A DNA stretch of 64,000 nt. Origin: G965276765 sp965276825. GTDB lineage: Bacteria; Actinomycetota; Acidimicrobiia; Acidimicrobiales; Palsa-688. The stretch lies in the NCBI GenBank assembly GCA_965276825.1, contig OZ255630.1, forward strand, positions 2,294,001-2,358,000, written 5' to 3'. Positions 35,093 to 43,074 of the stretch are shown piece by piece. The notes beneath the pieces are model-generated. The model had not been told where the DNA came from. It searched no databases and saw nothing but the letters and a program-made list of their open reading frames with translations. Each line of letters opens with the position of its first letter. Within the stretch, counting starts at the first letter, position 1. A program made the translations under genes and the position numbers.

Positions 35093-36340
35093 CTATTTTC
35101 TGGCTTGGATGAGCACTCGCCGGTTCAGTTGCCGCCCATGGGAATTGTGGTTCGAGGCCATCGGGTGAGCTTGCCCTGCCGATTCAGTGTGGACCTGGAC
35201 GTTGAGTCCGTGAAGACGGCGCCGCAGCGCGGTGACTACCGCTTGGGCCCGCTGCAGTGACAGCTTCTGGTTGATCGAGGCGGTCCCGTTGGTGTCGGTG
35301 TAGCCGGTGACGGTGACTGCAGTGTCGTGGTGTTGACGGATCGCTTGGACGGCCGAAGCGATCACGGCTTGCGCCGATGCGTCGAGCGCGACGCCGTTTT
35401 CAGCGAAGAGGACTGTTCCCAGCGCTTCGGGAGGGGCTAGCTGGCCGGTGGCCCTCCTGGGTGCGACTGGGCCCCCACCGACTATGTCGATCGGCACTTT
35501 CGGTCTGGCCGATGGCGGTGAGTGGAGGGGGCTGGGCTGTGCTGTTAGGGCTGTCACTGCTACGGCCACGACCGTGATGGTGGTGGCGGTGGCGGCGCTG
35601 TGGAGGGGGTGGCGGCGGACCCAGCGGCCGGCGGGACGGAGCCGGTCAGTGACGACCAGGAGCGGGAGGAGGAGCAGCGCTCCGCGTCGGCGTTCGATGA
35701 GCGGCGCGCTGAGAGAGGCACACGTTGGGCAGTTGGTGAGGTGGCGGCCGGCGTCGAGGGTGTGTTGCCGGCGGCGGTCGGCGGTGGAGAGGGCGACGAG
35801 GACGGGGTGGCACCTCGAGGTGGGGAGGACGGTGCGTTGGATGGCGAGCAGATATTCGACTCGCAGTCGGCCGCGGGTCCGGTTGAGGCGGCTGGCGACA
35901 CCGGCGGGGGTGGATGCGGTCCGCCCGGCCAGGGTGGCAGTGTCGACCTGGTCGAGGTCGTGGGCGACGAGGATCTCTCGGTCTTGGGGGGCTAGCCGGC
36001 CTACCGCTTGGTGTAGGGCGGCGGCGTCGTCGGCGCGGGTGGCTTCGTCGGCTGGGTCTGGAGGGCTACGAAGATCGAGGAGGCGGGGAAGGTGTCGTCG
36101 GTGCCGGTCGAGTTCACGGGCCCGGGTTGTCGCCGCGTTGCGGGCGACGACAACGGCGTAGCCGGCCAAGGTGTCAGGGGACAGCGTCGCGCGCCGCTCG
36201 AGGAGTCGGCTGAGGCAGGTCTGCACCAGATCGTCTACCTGCTCGGCGTTGCCGACGCGAGCCCTCAGGATCTGGCGGATGAGGGGAATGAGGGCCGCGA
36301 TGTGGTCGGGGCTGACATCGGCGGGCTGGCGGGCTACCAA
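35093..36340 (-). CDS. ECF sigma factor / zinc anti-sigma / membrane / OmpA fusion protein
   Basis: One 415-residue chain with four parts. Residues about 15-85 are sigma-70 region 2 (QVDDLVQTCLSRLLERR, YAVVVARNAATTRARE). Residues about 110-165 are region 4.2 (RLAPQDREILVAHDLDQVDT, then a SRLNRTRGRLR recognition helix). Residues 200-207 carry His-x3-Cys-x2-Cys, the zinc anti-sigma (ZAS) signature. A membrane helix spans about 249-267. A Pro-rich linker leads to an OmpA/MotB peptidoglycan-binding domain at about 308-415 (TGYTDTNGTASINQKLSLQR, with the Asp and Arg that hold diaminopimelate in OmpA). Start is TTG 36340; an in-frame TGA two codons upstream leaves no earlier choice. No frameshift is needed to read it. 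Confidence 0.82.
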   Translation of the reverse strand: MVARQPADVSPDHIAALIPLIRQILRARVGNAEQVDDLVQTCLSRLLERRATLSPDTLAGYAVVVARNAATTRARELDRHRRHLPRLLDLRSPPDPADEATRADDAAALHQAVGRLAPQDREILVAHDLDQVDTATLAGRTASTPAGVASRLNRTRGRLRVEYLLAIQRTVLPTSRCHPVLVALSTADRRRQHTLDAGRHLTNCPTCASLSAPLIERRRGALLLLPLLVVTDRLRPAGRWVRRHPLHSAATATTITVVAVAVTALTAQPSPLHSPPSARPKVPIDIVGGGPVAPRRATGQLAPPEALGTVLFAENGVALDASAQAVIASAVQAIRQHHDTAVTVTGYTDTNGTASINQKLSLQRAQAVVTALRRRLHGLNVQVHTESAGQAHPMASNHNSHGRQLNRRVLIQARK

Positions 36341-36476
36341 CTTTCAGCCGGATCAGTGGGAAGGCGGATAGAAGGATATGCGGCGTGAGTCTATGGGCCA
36401 TGACTGAGCCAGCTTGTCACCACCGGATTGATCGAGGGCCCTGACTCGAAGAGGTGAGGGTTTGCGTGCCCGTCTT

Positions 36477-37121
36477 TCAGTGCCCTCGGAGGATGATGGC
36501 GATGGCTTGGGAGCGATCGCGGACGCCGAGTTTGCGGTAGAGGGTGCGCAGGTAGGTCTTCACCGTCTCTTCGCCCAAGTTGAGTTCTCGGGCGATCTCG
36601 CGGTTGGTTCGCCCTGCGAGCAGGGATTCTAGGACTTGTCGTTCCCGGGGGCGGAGGTCCCAGCCGTCGATGGGCTGTCTTCGCCAGGTGCCGTGGGCCA
36701 GCTGGGATGCGATCCGACCGCCCATCGCTATGTCGGCGACGGTCTGCCCCGCCGCTGCTCGCTCCAAAGCGGCGACCAGTTCCTCGCCGGTGACCTCGGC
36801 GAGGAGGTAGCCGGCCGCCCCGCGGTCCAGCGCGGCCAGAAGTGCGGTGTCGTCGTCGAGTTCACTGAGGAGAACGACCGGGGCTACCGGATCGGAGCGA
36901 AGCAGACCGACCAGGAGCGGCTCGTCGTCGACCGCAGCAGTCCCGACCCCGACCAGGATGACCGCAGCGTCTCCGCCGCCGCTGTTCGTGGCGTCGTGCA
37001 AAGAGGCGGCGTGCACGGCGACTCGCCGGGGGTGGGCAGCGAGCAGCGCCTCGGCGCCGGCGGCCAGGTCAGGTCTCAAGCCGATGACCAGTACCGCCAA
37101 CGGCTCGGGGTCTAAGGCCAT
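36477..37121 (-). CDS. LuxR-type response regulator, atypical receiver
   Basis: Regulator of about 214 aa (236 if it starts at 37187). The C-terminal 65 residues are a LuxR/NarL helix-turn-helix (LRPRERQVLESLLAGRTNRE, LGEETVKTYLRTLYRKLGV). The N-terminal part has receiver-like strands (AVLVIGLRPD, PVVLLSELDDDTALLAALDR) but no Asp at the usual phosphorylation site (VILVGVG), so control by phosphorylation is doubtful. It lies 137 bases upstream of the sigma-OmpA fusion on the same strand and divergent from the small gene at 37276. Confidence 0.85.
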   Translation of the reverse strand: MALDPEPLAVLVIGLRPDLAAGAEALLAAHPRRVAVHAASLHDATNSGGGDAAVILVGVGTAAVDDEPLLVGLLRSDPVAPVVLLSELDDDTALLAALDRGAAGYLLAEVTGEELVAALERAAAGQTVADIAMGGRIASQLAHGTWRRQPIDGWDLRPRERQVLESLLAGRTNREIARELNLGEETVKTYLRTLYRKLGVRDRSQAIAIILRGH

Positions 37122-37207
37122 CGGTCTCTCTGCCAGGGTCGGTTTCGTGCGGGCACAGAAACCACTACGCCTGGAGTCGTCCGGCATGACGCCAGAGCGG
37201 GCCGCTT

Positions 37208-37223
37208 TCCCCCATTTGGGGGA
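37208..37223. promoter_or_regulatory. palindrome in divergent gap
   Basis: TCCCCCA-TT-TGGGGGA is a perfect inverted repeat between the LuxR gene and the small plus-strand gene at 37276. A candidate LuxR-type binding site; not tested. Confidence 0.4.
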
Positions 37224-37275
37224 GCTTGGGTCGTCGGCGGGAGGGTAGGTCTAGGGGAGAGCGAGGAGAGATGCC

Positions 37276-37443
37276 GTGTCCCATGACACCGAGAGCGACC
37301 TAGTAGTCCGCGGCGCCAACGCGTTGCTCGTGGAGATCGTCAAACAGATCGACGACGTCGCCGCCGCCGGTGAGGTCAAGGACTTGGCCGAGGCGTTGGC
37401 CGCTCTCGCCCCGCTCGTCCGTATGCCGAACGAGGCGGCATAA
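37276..37443 (+). CDS. small protein, 55 aa
   Basis: Begins at GTG 37276 with GAGGAGAG 6 bases upstream, a strong binding site. Sequence is helical and slightly acidic (ANALLVEIVKQIDDVAAAGE, LAEALAALAPLVRMP) with no membrane segment. Divergent from the LuxR gene and about 280 bases before the PRC-barrel/DUF2382 cluster. Family not recognised; the size and helical character would fit a small regulatory partner. Confidence 0.55.
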   Translation: MSHDTESDLVVRGANALLVEIVKQIDDVAAAGEVKDLAEALAALAPLVRMPNEAA

Positions 37444-37720
37444 CTCCGAAAATGTGCCCGACACGGGCGCTGGAGCAGGCTGACTCATTAAAGGCATCTT
37501 TATCTGAGCGCTGGTCGGCCGCAGTGACGACGCAAGTTAGGTCGAACCTCTAATGGCATGTCAAGGGTGTCGTCGCCAAGGGCAACAACAGCGTTCTGTA
37601 TTTGTCTTCGCCGAGAAGACCTGTCGGGCGACGTCCCGCTTCGGGAGGTCGTGGCGTCCAAACGTGTCACGGTTGATCATCAAGCGGAATACCACAACAA
37701 GCTCTTAAAGGAGAGAAACT

Positions 37721-38536
37721 ATGCAGACCATCAATCCAGATACTCTCACCGGCACCACCGTGTCAGGCCAAGACGGCGAGAAGCTCGGGAAGGTCGAGGA
37801 GATCTACTTCGACAACGAGACCGGCAAGCCGGAGTGGGCGGGTGTCAAGACGGGCATGTTCGGCGGCCACATCTCGCTGGTTCCGCTCGCGGCGGCCCGC
37901 CAGGACGACAACGGCCTCCAGGTCCCCTACGACAAGGCGCAGCTCAAGGACTCTCCCCATCACGATCCGGGGACCGAGCTGTCCCAGGACGACGAGGCGG
38001 AGCTGTTCCGCCACTACGGCGTCGCCTACGGCGGCGAGACGGTCACCGCCCAGCCCAACGACCAGGCCCCCCGCTCCGGCGAGCGTCGTGACCGTGCCGG
38101 TGAGGACGGGATGGTGGGCCGGGACACGTCGGGGCCGACCACCGACGATGCGATGACCCGCTCGGAGGAGCGGATGCGGGTCGGCACCCAGTCGCGTGAG
38201 GCCGGCAAGGCCCGGCTGCGCAAGTACGTGGTCACCGAGAACGTCAGCCAGACGGTCCCGGTCTCCCACGAGAAGGTCCGGGTGGAGCGCGAGCCGATCA
38301 CCGACGCCAACCGCGGCCAGGCGACCGCCGGGCCGGACATCTCCGAGGAGACCCACGAGGTCACCCTCAACGAGGAGCGGGCCGTGGTGGGCAAGGAGAC
38401 GGTCCCCGTCGAACGGGTCCGGATGACCAAGGAGACCGTGTCCGGCGAGGAGACCGTCAGCGGCGACGTCCGCAAGGAGCAGATCGTGGAGGAGTCCGGT
38501 CAGGGGACCGAGACGAGCCGGGGACAGCGCCGCTAG
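37721..38536 (+). CDS. PRC-barrel and DUF2382 (YsnF/AvaK) protein
   Basis: Stress-type protein of 271 aa. Residues about 5-95 are a PRC barrel (VSGQDGEKLGKVEEIYFDNE, HISLVPLAAA). After a Gly/Asp-rich linker, residues about 145-260 are a DUF2382 domain (RLRKYVVTENVSQTVPVSHE, VEREPITDAN, EVTLNEERAVVGKETVPVER). Such pairs are typical of the YsnF general-stress family, of unknown biochemistry. AAAGGAG stands 8 bases before the ATG. First gene of the cluster up to 42777. Confidence 0.92.
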   Translation: MQTINPDTLTGTTVSGQDGEKLGKVEEIYFDNETGKPEWAGVKTGMFGGHISLVPLAAARQDDNGLQVPYDKAQLKDSPHHDPGTELSQDDEAELFRHYGVAYGGETVTAQPNDQAPRSGERRDRAGEDGMVGRDTSGPTTDDAMTRSEERMRVGTQSREAGKARLRKYVVTENVSQTVPVSHEKVRVEREPITDANRGQATAGPDISEETHEVTLNEERAVVGKETVPVERVRMTKETVSGEETVSGDVRKEQIVEESGQGTETSRGQRR

Positions 38537-38550
38537 CGCTAGCTGCAGGT

Positions 38551-38586
38551 GGGGGGCGCCGGGCTTCAGTTTTCCTGGTGCCCCCC
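38551..38586 (+). terminator. GC hairpin between DUF2382 genes
   Basis: GGGGGGCGCC at 38551-38560 pairs with GGTGCCCCCC at 38577-38586 around a 16-base loop. A 12-base palindrome GCTAGCGCTAGC lies just before it at 38533-38544. Could attenuate read-through into the second DUF2382 gene. Confidence 0.5.
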
Positions 38587-38637
38587 CTAGACGTCGCGCA
38601 CTGACAATCCCCGTAGCGACCGATGGCAGGAGAATTG

Positions 38638-39384
38638 ATGGCAGGAGAAGAGCACGTGAGCAGCAGCGATCCGCAGTCTCTGGCCGGCCTCCCGGTCCTC
38701 GGCGCCGACGGCGTACCGCTCGGCCAGGTCCACCAGGTGTACGTCGATGTGACCACCGGCCGCCTTGCGTGGGTCGCGGTCAACGCGGAAGGCCAGCTTT
38801 GCCTGGTGCCCCTGGCCGCGGCGCAGCTCGATGGGGATGGGCTGCGGGTTCCCTACGATCAGGCGCAGCTGCTCGCCGCGCCCACCGCGCCACCAGGCCA
38901 GGAGCTGTCTGCGGCCGATCAGGACCGCCTCGCCGTCCACTACGGGCTGCCTGCCCAACCGGCCGGACCGCCCGTCGGCGACGGACAGGAAGCCGGCCAG
39001 GTCGACGCGGGCGGCGCCATGACCCGCTCCGAAGAGCAACTGGTCGTCGGCGTCGAGCGGCGCGAGACCGGCCGGGCCCGGCTGCGCAAGTACGTGGTCA
39101 CCGAGAACGTCACCCGCACCTTCCAGGTGTCACACGAGGAGGTTCGCCTCGAGCGCGAACCGATCAACGACGCCGGCTGGGAGCACGACCCGGCCGGCCC
39201 GGGACTCACCGAGGAGGACCACGAGGTGATCCTGCACGAGGAGCGCCTGGTGATCGGCACCGAGACCGTGCCGACCGAGCGGGTCCGGATGGTCACCGAG
39301 ATCGTCGCCGAGGACCGCACGGTCAGCGAGGAGCTCCGCAAGGAGCAGATCGCCTACGAGACCGCAGGACCGCCCGCGGCCTGA
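38638..39384 (+). CDS. PRC-barrel and DUF2382 protein, second copy
   Basis: Paralogue of the preceding gene, about 248 aa: PRC barrel (LAGLPVLGADGVPLGQVHQV, CLVPLAAAQLDGDGL) and DUF2382 (RLRKYVVTENVTRTFQVSHE, VILHEERLVIGTETVPTER). Three starts overlap: ATG 38623, ATG 38638 and GTG 38656, the first two in a repeated ATGGCAGGAGAA unit; the first copy supplies AGGAG for ATG 38638. Probably arose by tandem duplication; the two differ most in the linker. Confidence 0.9.
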   Translation: MAGEEHVSSSDPQSLAGLPVLGADGVPLGQVHQVYVDVTTGRLAWVAVNAEGQLCLVPLAAAQLDGDGLRVPYDQAQLLAAPTAPPGQELSAADQDRLAVHYGLPAQPAGPPVGDGQEAGQVDAGGAMTRSEEQLVVGVERRETGRARLRKYVVTENVTRTFQVSHEEVRLEREPINDAGWEHDPAGPGLTEEDHEVILHEERLVIGTETVPTERVRMVTEIVAEDRTVSEELRKEQIAYETAGPPAA

Positions 39385-39440
39385 CACCGCACCCCGAACA
39401 TCCGAACCACTGAACCCATGAGCCAACAGGAGTGCGTCAC

Positions 39441-39830
39441 ATGATCATCCTCGGACTGGTCCTGCTCGTCGTCGCCGTCATCTTCGGTGCCGACCTGCTC
39501 TTCAAGAACAACCACCACATCGCCAACCCGGCCGTCTTCGGTCAACACCTCGGCTTCCACAACGAGGCCACCCTGCTGATCGTCGCGGCCATCACCGGGG
39601 CGGTCATCGTCTTGGCGATCGCCCTGATCCTGTCGGGGATCCGCCACAAGGGCGCCAAGGCGGTCAGCCACCATCAGGAGCGCAAGGACGCCAAGCGCAC
39701 CGGCGGGGAACGCGACGACCTGGTAGCCGACAACGAGCACCTACGAGCCGAGCTAGCCCAACGACGGGCCGCTGACCGGCCCGTCGAGGCCGCCCAAACG
39801 CCGGGCGCGTCCACGGCGAGCGACCGCTGA
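39441..39830 (+). CDS. small membrane protein with coiled-coil tail
   Basis: Protein of 129 aa with two membrane helices (MIILGLVLLVVAVIFGADLL and TLLIVAAITGAVIVLAIALI) and a charged C-terminal helix (RKDAKRTGGERDDLVADNEH, LRAELAQRRAAD) that should face the cytoplasm. AGGAG stands 8 bases before ATG 39441. The family is unnamed but recurs next to stress genes in actinobacteria. Operon member. Confidence 0.7.
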   Translation: MIILGLVLLVVAVIFGADLLFKNNHHIANPAVFGQHLGFHNEATLLIVAAITGAVIVLAIALILSGIRHKGAKAVSHHQERKDAKRTGGERDDLVADNEHLRAELAQRRAADRPVEAAQTPGASTASDR

Positions 39831-39868
39831 CGCTCGACGTAGCCCACATCAGGTAAGGACAGTAGGAA

Positions 39869-40672
39869 TTGACTCAACTCAGAGAACCTCCCCGCCGCCC
39901 GAACAGCGGTGGTGCGTCCCGAACGCCTCCGACCGCCGAGTCCGGGGTGGGCGCGGTCCGCGGCGAGAACCCGCGACGCAAACGGGCCGGATGGCTCCTT
40001 CCCCTCCTCCTCGTGCTCGCTGCGCTCATCGCCCTGGGCATCATCCTGGGTCTCGTCTTCGGCGGCGGAGGCGCCAAGAAGCACACCAAGGCTGGAGCGG
40101 CCCGGACCCCGGCCGCGGCACCGGTCACCACGCCGGGCACGGCCGCTGCCGCGGCACCGGTCACCACGCCGGGCACCGCCGTCGGCGTGCTGGCGGCCAG
40201 CCCGAGCACAGCCCCTGCGGCGGGCGCGGCGACGGGCGTGGCAAGCAGCGGTCCTGCGGTCGGTTCGCGCTCTGTGACTCTGGTCGGGGGTGCCGGGATG
40301 GCCGCCAAAGCGGCCAGCGGGAAGCTCGATCCTGCGGGGTCGGTCGGAGCGGTCCTGTTCTCCGAGGACGGCGTCGGCGTCGACGCCTCGGCTCGCGCCG
40401 TGATCGACTCGGCCGCCCGGCAGATCCGCACCGGCCACGACACGTCGGTGACGGTGATCGGCTACACGGACACCCTGGGCCACGCCGCCGCCAACCAGCG
40501 CCTGTCATCGGAGCGGACCCAGGCCGTGGTGGCGGCCCTCCGCCAGCGCCTCGGAAGCACCAATGTCGTGTTCCATCCCGAAGCCCACGGCCAGACCCAG
40601 CCGGCGGCGACCAACGCCACCGCCGCCGGGCGGTCGCTCAACCGCCGGGTGATCATCGAGGCGACCAAGTGA
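39869..40672 (+). CDS. membrane-anchored OmpA family protein
   Basis: Protein of 267 aa: a short cytoplasmic N-terminus, one membrane helix (residues about 43-65, GWLLPLLLVLAALIALGII), a low-complexity Ala/Pro/Thr stalk with two copies of APVTTPGTA, and a C-terminal OmpA domain (AVLFSEDGVGVDASARAV, VIGYTDTLGHAAANQRLSSE). The OmpA domain is closely similar to that of the sigma fusion at 35093 (both end in SLNRR or QLNRR followed by V-I). The start is TTG 39869. It probably anchors the envelope to peptidoglycan. Confidence 0.85.
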   Translation: MTQLREPPRRPNSGGASRTPPTAESGVGAVRGENPRRKRAGWLLPLLLVLAALIALGIILGLVFGGGGAKKHTKAGAARTPAAAPVTTPGTAAAAAPVTTPGTAVGVLAASPSTAPAAGAATGVASSGPAVGSRSVTLVGGAGMAAKAASGKLDPAGSVGAVLFSEDGVGVDASARAVIDSAARQIRTGHDTSVTVIGYTDTLGHAAANQRLSSERTQAVVAALRQRLGSTNVVFHPEAHGQTQPAATNATAAGRSLNRRVIIEATK

Positions 40673-40751
40673 GAAGCGCACGACCGTCGTCGCATCAGCC
40701 CACGCTGTTCCAACCACTCACCCAACAGACCCCAACCGCAAGGAGCACCGC

Positions 40752-41561
40752 ATGATCGTCGGAGCCGTCAGCATCGGCAACTCGTTTCAAACGGCATTGA
40801 ACAACGTCTTCTCGTACCTGCCGAAGATCCTCGGTTTCCTGGTCATCTTGGTCATCGGGTATCTGGTCGCCAAGGTGGTCAAGACGATCGTGAACAAGAT
40901 CCTCGACCGGGTGAAAATCGATGACAGACTGCAGAAGGGCAAGGCCGGGTCGATCGTCGGCAAGGTCAGCTCCAACCCTTCCCACCTGCTCGGGGCGCTA
41001 GCGTTCTGGCTGATCTTCGTCTACGTGTTGAGCGCGGCGATCGCCGAGCTGGCGATCCCGTCGCTGACGACGTTCATGACCGAGGTCCTCGCCTATATCC
41101 CCAACGTCATCGCCGCCATTCTGATCTTCGTGGTCGCCGCGGTGATCGCCGGGGCTGTTGTTGCCGCGGTGCAACGCACGATGGGTGACACCTCGACGGG
41201 CAAGCTGGTGGAGACGATCGTGCCGGCCCTGGTGATGGCCATCGCCTTTTTCATGATCCTCACCCAGCTCAAGATTGCCCCGTCGATCGTGATGATCACC
41301 TACGCTGCTCTGATCGGCATGCTGGCCCTCGCCGGTGCCTTGGCCTTTGGGCTCGGCGGCCGGGAGGTCGCCGGTCAGATGTGGAGGGGCGCCTACCTGA
41401 AGGGTCAGGACCAGACCGCCCAGGTCAAGGCCGACATGCAGGCCGGCAAGGACCGTGCCCAAGCCCAGGCCGGCCAAGCCAGGGATCACATGCAGGCATC
41501 GACCGATGGCCAGGGTGCGGCGACACCCGGTGCTCCGACACCCGGTGCCCGCCGGGTCTGA
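40752..41561 (+). CDS. MscS-type TM-helix (CmpX-like) membrane protein
   Basis: Protein of 269 aa with four or five membrane helices and the conserved TM-helix repeat of mechanosensitive-channel relatives (LPKILGFLVILVIGYLVAKV followed by IVNKILDRVKID). It lacks the MscS beta domain, so it is a small CmpX-like member rather than a full channel. The last 60 residues are a Gln/Ala/Asp-rich helical tail. Operon position beside OmpA and aquaporin genes suggests a role in envelope or osmotic stress. Confidence 0.85.
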   Translation: MIVGAVSIGNSFQTALNNVFSYLPKILGFLVILVIGYLVAKVVKTIVNKILDRVKIDDRLQKGKAGSIVGKVSSNPSHLLGALAFWLIFVYVLSAAIAELAIPSLTTFMTEVLAYIPNVIAAILIFVVAAVIAGAVVAAVQRTMGDTSTGKLVETIVPALVMAIAFFMILTQLKIAPSIVMITYAALIGMLALAGALAFGLGGREVAGQMWRGAYLKGQDQTAQVKADMQAGKDRAQAQAGQARDHMQASTDGQGAATPGAPTPGARRV

Positions 41562-41602
41562 CCCGAACCACGCATCCCGCGACGGGAACAAGGAGATCGT
41601 TG

Positions 41603-41874
41603 GTGACGACCGAGAACACGGTTCAGTTGGACACGCGCCCGTTGGCCGCAGAAGCGGTGCTCGTCGGGGCGGGGGGACCGTGTGGCTCGCGGGGATGGCG
41701 GTGGGCGGGGCGGCAGTGTGGAAGGTGGCCCGCCAGCAGGTCAACCAGCTCGACCAGCCGCCGATCGAGGTGGCCAAGTCCGAATGGCAGCAGCTGACCG
41801 CGGCCACCGGGGCAGGCGCCGACGTTTGGAAGAAGGGGCCTCCCACCACCGACTTGTCTGCCCAGACGGCATGA
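41603..41874 (+). pseudogene. small one-helix membrane protein, single frameshift
   Basis: GTG 41603 with AAGGAG 7 bases upstream starts TTENTVQLDTRPLAAEAVLV. In a run of six G at 41671-41676 one G appears missing, and the next frame continues VWLAGMAVGGAAVWKVARQQ to SAQTA at 41874. Restored length is about 90 aa, with one membrane helix. Position and binding site say it is a normal member of the operon, so a sequence error is as likely as gene loss. Confidence 0.6.
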
Positions 41875-41916
41875 GCGTTCCCTCCCCGTCCCGGTCCCGC
41901 GATGAAGGAGCCCACC

Positions 41917-42777
41917 GTGGCCGACACTGACACCACCACCGGATCGACCGGCGCCAAGACGCGAGGTCCTCGAGGAAACGGCCCCGGGGCGGCCAAGCGG
42001 GGGGTGCTGGGATCGCCGACACCGCTCAACATGGTCAGGGCCGGGGTGGCCGAGATGGTGGGCACGTTTTTCCTGGTGCTGGTGGGCACGGCGACGGCGA
42101 CCGCGGCGACGATCGGCAAGTCGACTGCGGGGGCGGCGCCCAACTCGTTGGCCGTCGCGTTGTCGTTCGGGTTGATCCTGGTCGCCATCGTCGCGGCGAT
42201 CGGCCAGGTCAGCGGGGCGCACGTCAACCCGGCGGTCACCTTGGGCCTGGCGGTGACCAAGCACTTTCCGTGGCGGTACGTGCCCGCCTACCTGGCCGCC
42301 CAGTTCGCCGGAGCCATCATCGCCGCTCTCGCCGTGTGGGCCGCCTACGGCAGCCAGGCCCGCAAGGTCTCCGCACTCGGCGCCCCCAAACCGGTCGGCC
42401 AGTCGACGTCCCTGGAGGGGTTCCTGACCGAGGCGCTGATCGCGTTCATCCTGGTCTTCGTGGTCCTCGCCGTGGCCACCGACCCGCGAGTCCCCGCCGG
42501 GAGCGCAGCCCTCGCCATCGGCTTCGCCCTGGCCGCCGGCGTGCTGCTGGGTGGCCCGGTGTCAGGTGGGGCGGGGAACCCGGCCCGCGCCCTGGGGCCC
42601 GACATCGTGTCGCTGAAGTTCGCCAACCTTCTCGCGTACCTGATCGGCCCGTGCGTCGGTGGGATCATCGGCGCCCTGCTCTACCAGGCCGTCGGCAAGG
42701 GGCACACCCCCGAGAGCGCGGTGGCCGACACCGACACCAAACCCGGCGAAGACAGCCCCAACGAACGCATGGCGTGA
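41917..42777 (+). CDS. MIP family channel (aquaporin/glycerol facilitator)
   Basis: Major intrinsic protein of about 286 aa with six membrane helices and both half-helix motifs: GAHVNPAVTLG in loop B and GGAGNPARALGPDIVS in loop E, the latter with the selectivity-filter Arg. It conducts water or small neutral solutes; the filter cannot be assigned to one class with confidence. GTG 41917 is chosen because AAGGAG lies 6 bases ahead; ATG 41902 is in frame. About 40 residues of hydrophilic leader precede the first helix. Last gene of the stress cluster. Confidence 0.92.
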   Translation: MADTDTTTGSTGAKTRGPRGNGPGAAKRGVLGSPTPLNMVRAGVAEMVGTFFLVLVGTATATAATIGKSTAGAAPNSLAVALSFGLILVAIVAAIGQVSGAHVNPAVTLGLAVTKHFPWRYVPAYLAAQFAGAIIAALAVWAAYGSQARKVSALGAPKPVGQSTSLEGFLTEALIAFILVFVVLAVATDPRVPAGSAALAIGFALAAGVLLGGPVSGGAGNPARALGPDIVSLKFANLLAYLIGPCVGGIIGALLYQAVGKGHTPESAVADTDTKPGEDSPNERMA

Positions 42778-43074
42778 TGCGCCGAGCGACACAGCCGCCG
42801 CCGGACGCAAGGGCATGACCGTCGCCAGGTAGCTCCGAAACGTGCACGTCCGAGCGCTAGTCCGCTCCATCCCTCTCAGCCGCACCTCAGAGTGCTGCTG
42901 ACGCTGCCACGGTCAGTACGGAGCCCATGTAGCCAGGCAAGCGCGAACGGCTATGCTGGAGGTAGTCGGAGCGACCACCGGCCCGGGGGCGTAGTGTCGT
43001 CGCCGGAGCATGACCGAGGTCACAGCTCCCGGGGTTGACCGACGCCCGCTCATTTCGCTCTCGAGGAGACATCC

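Noticed and set aside
37500..37720. SigB-type promoter for the DUF2382 cluster
   Set aside because: No GGGTA box with a GTTN box at the right spacing was found; GGTTGATC with GGAATA is too weak.
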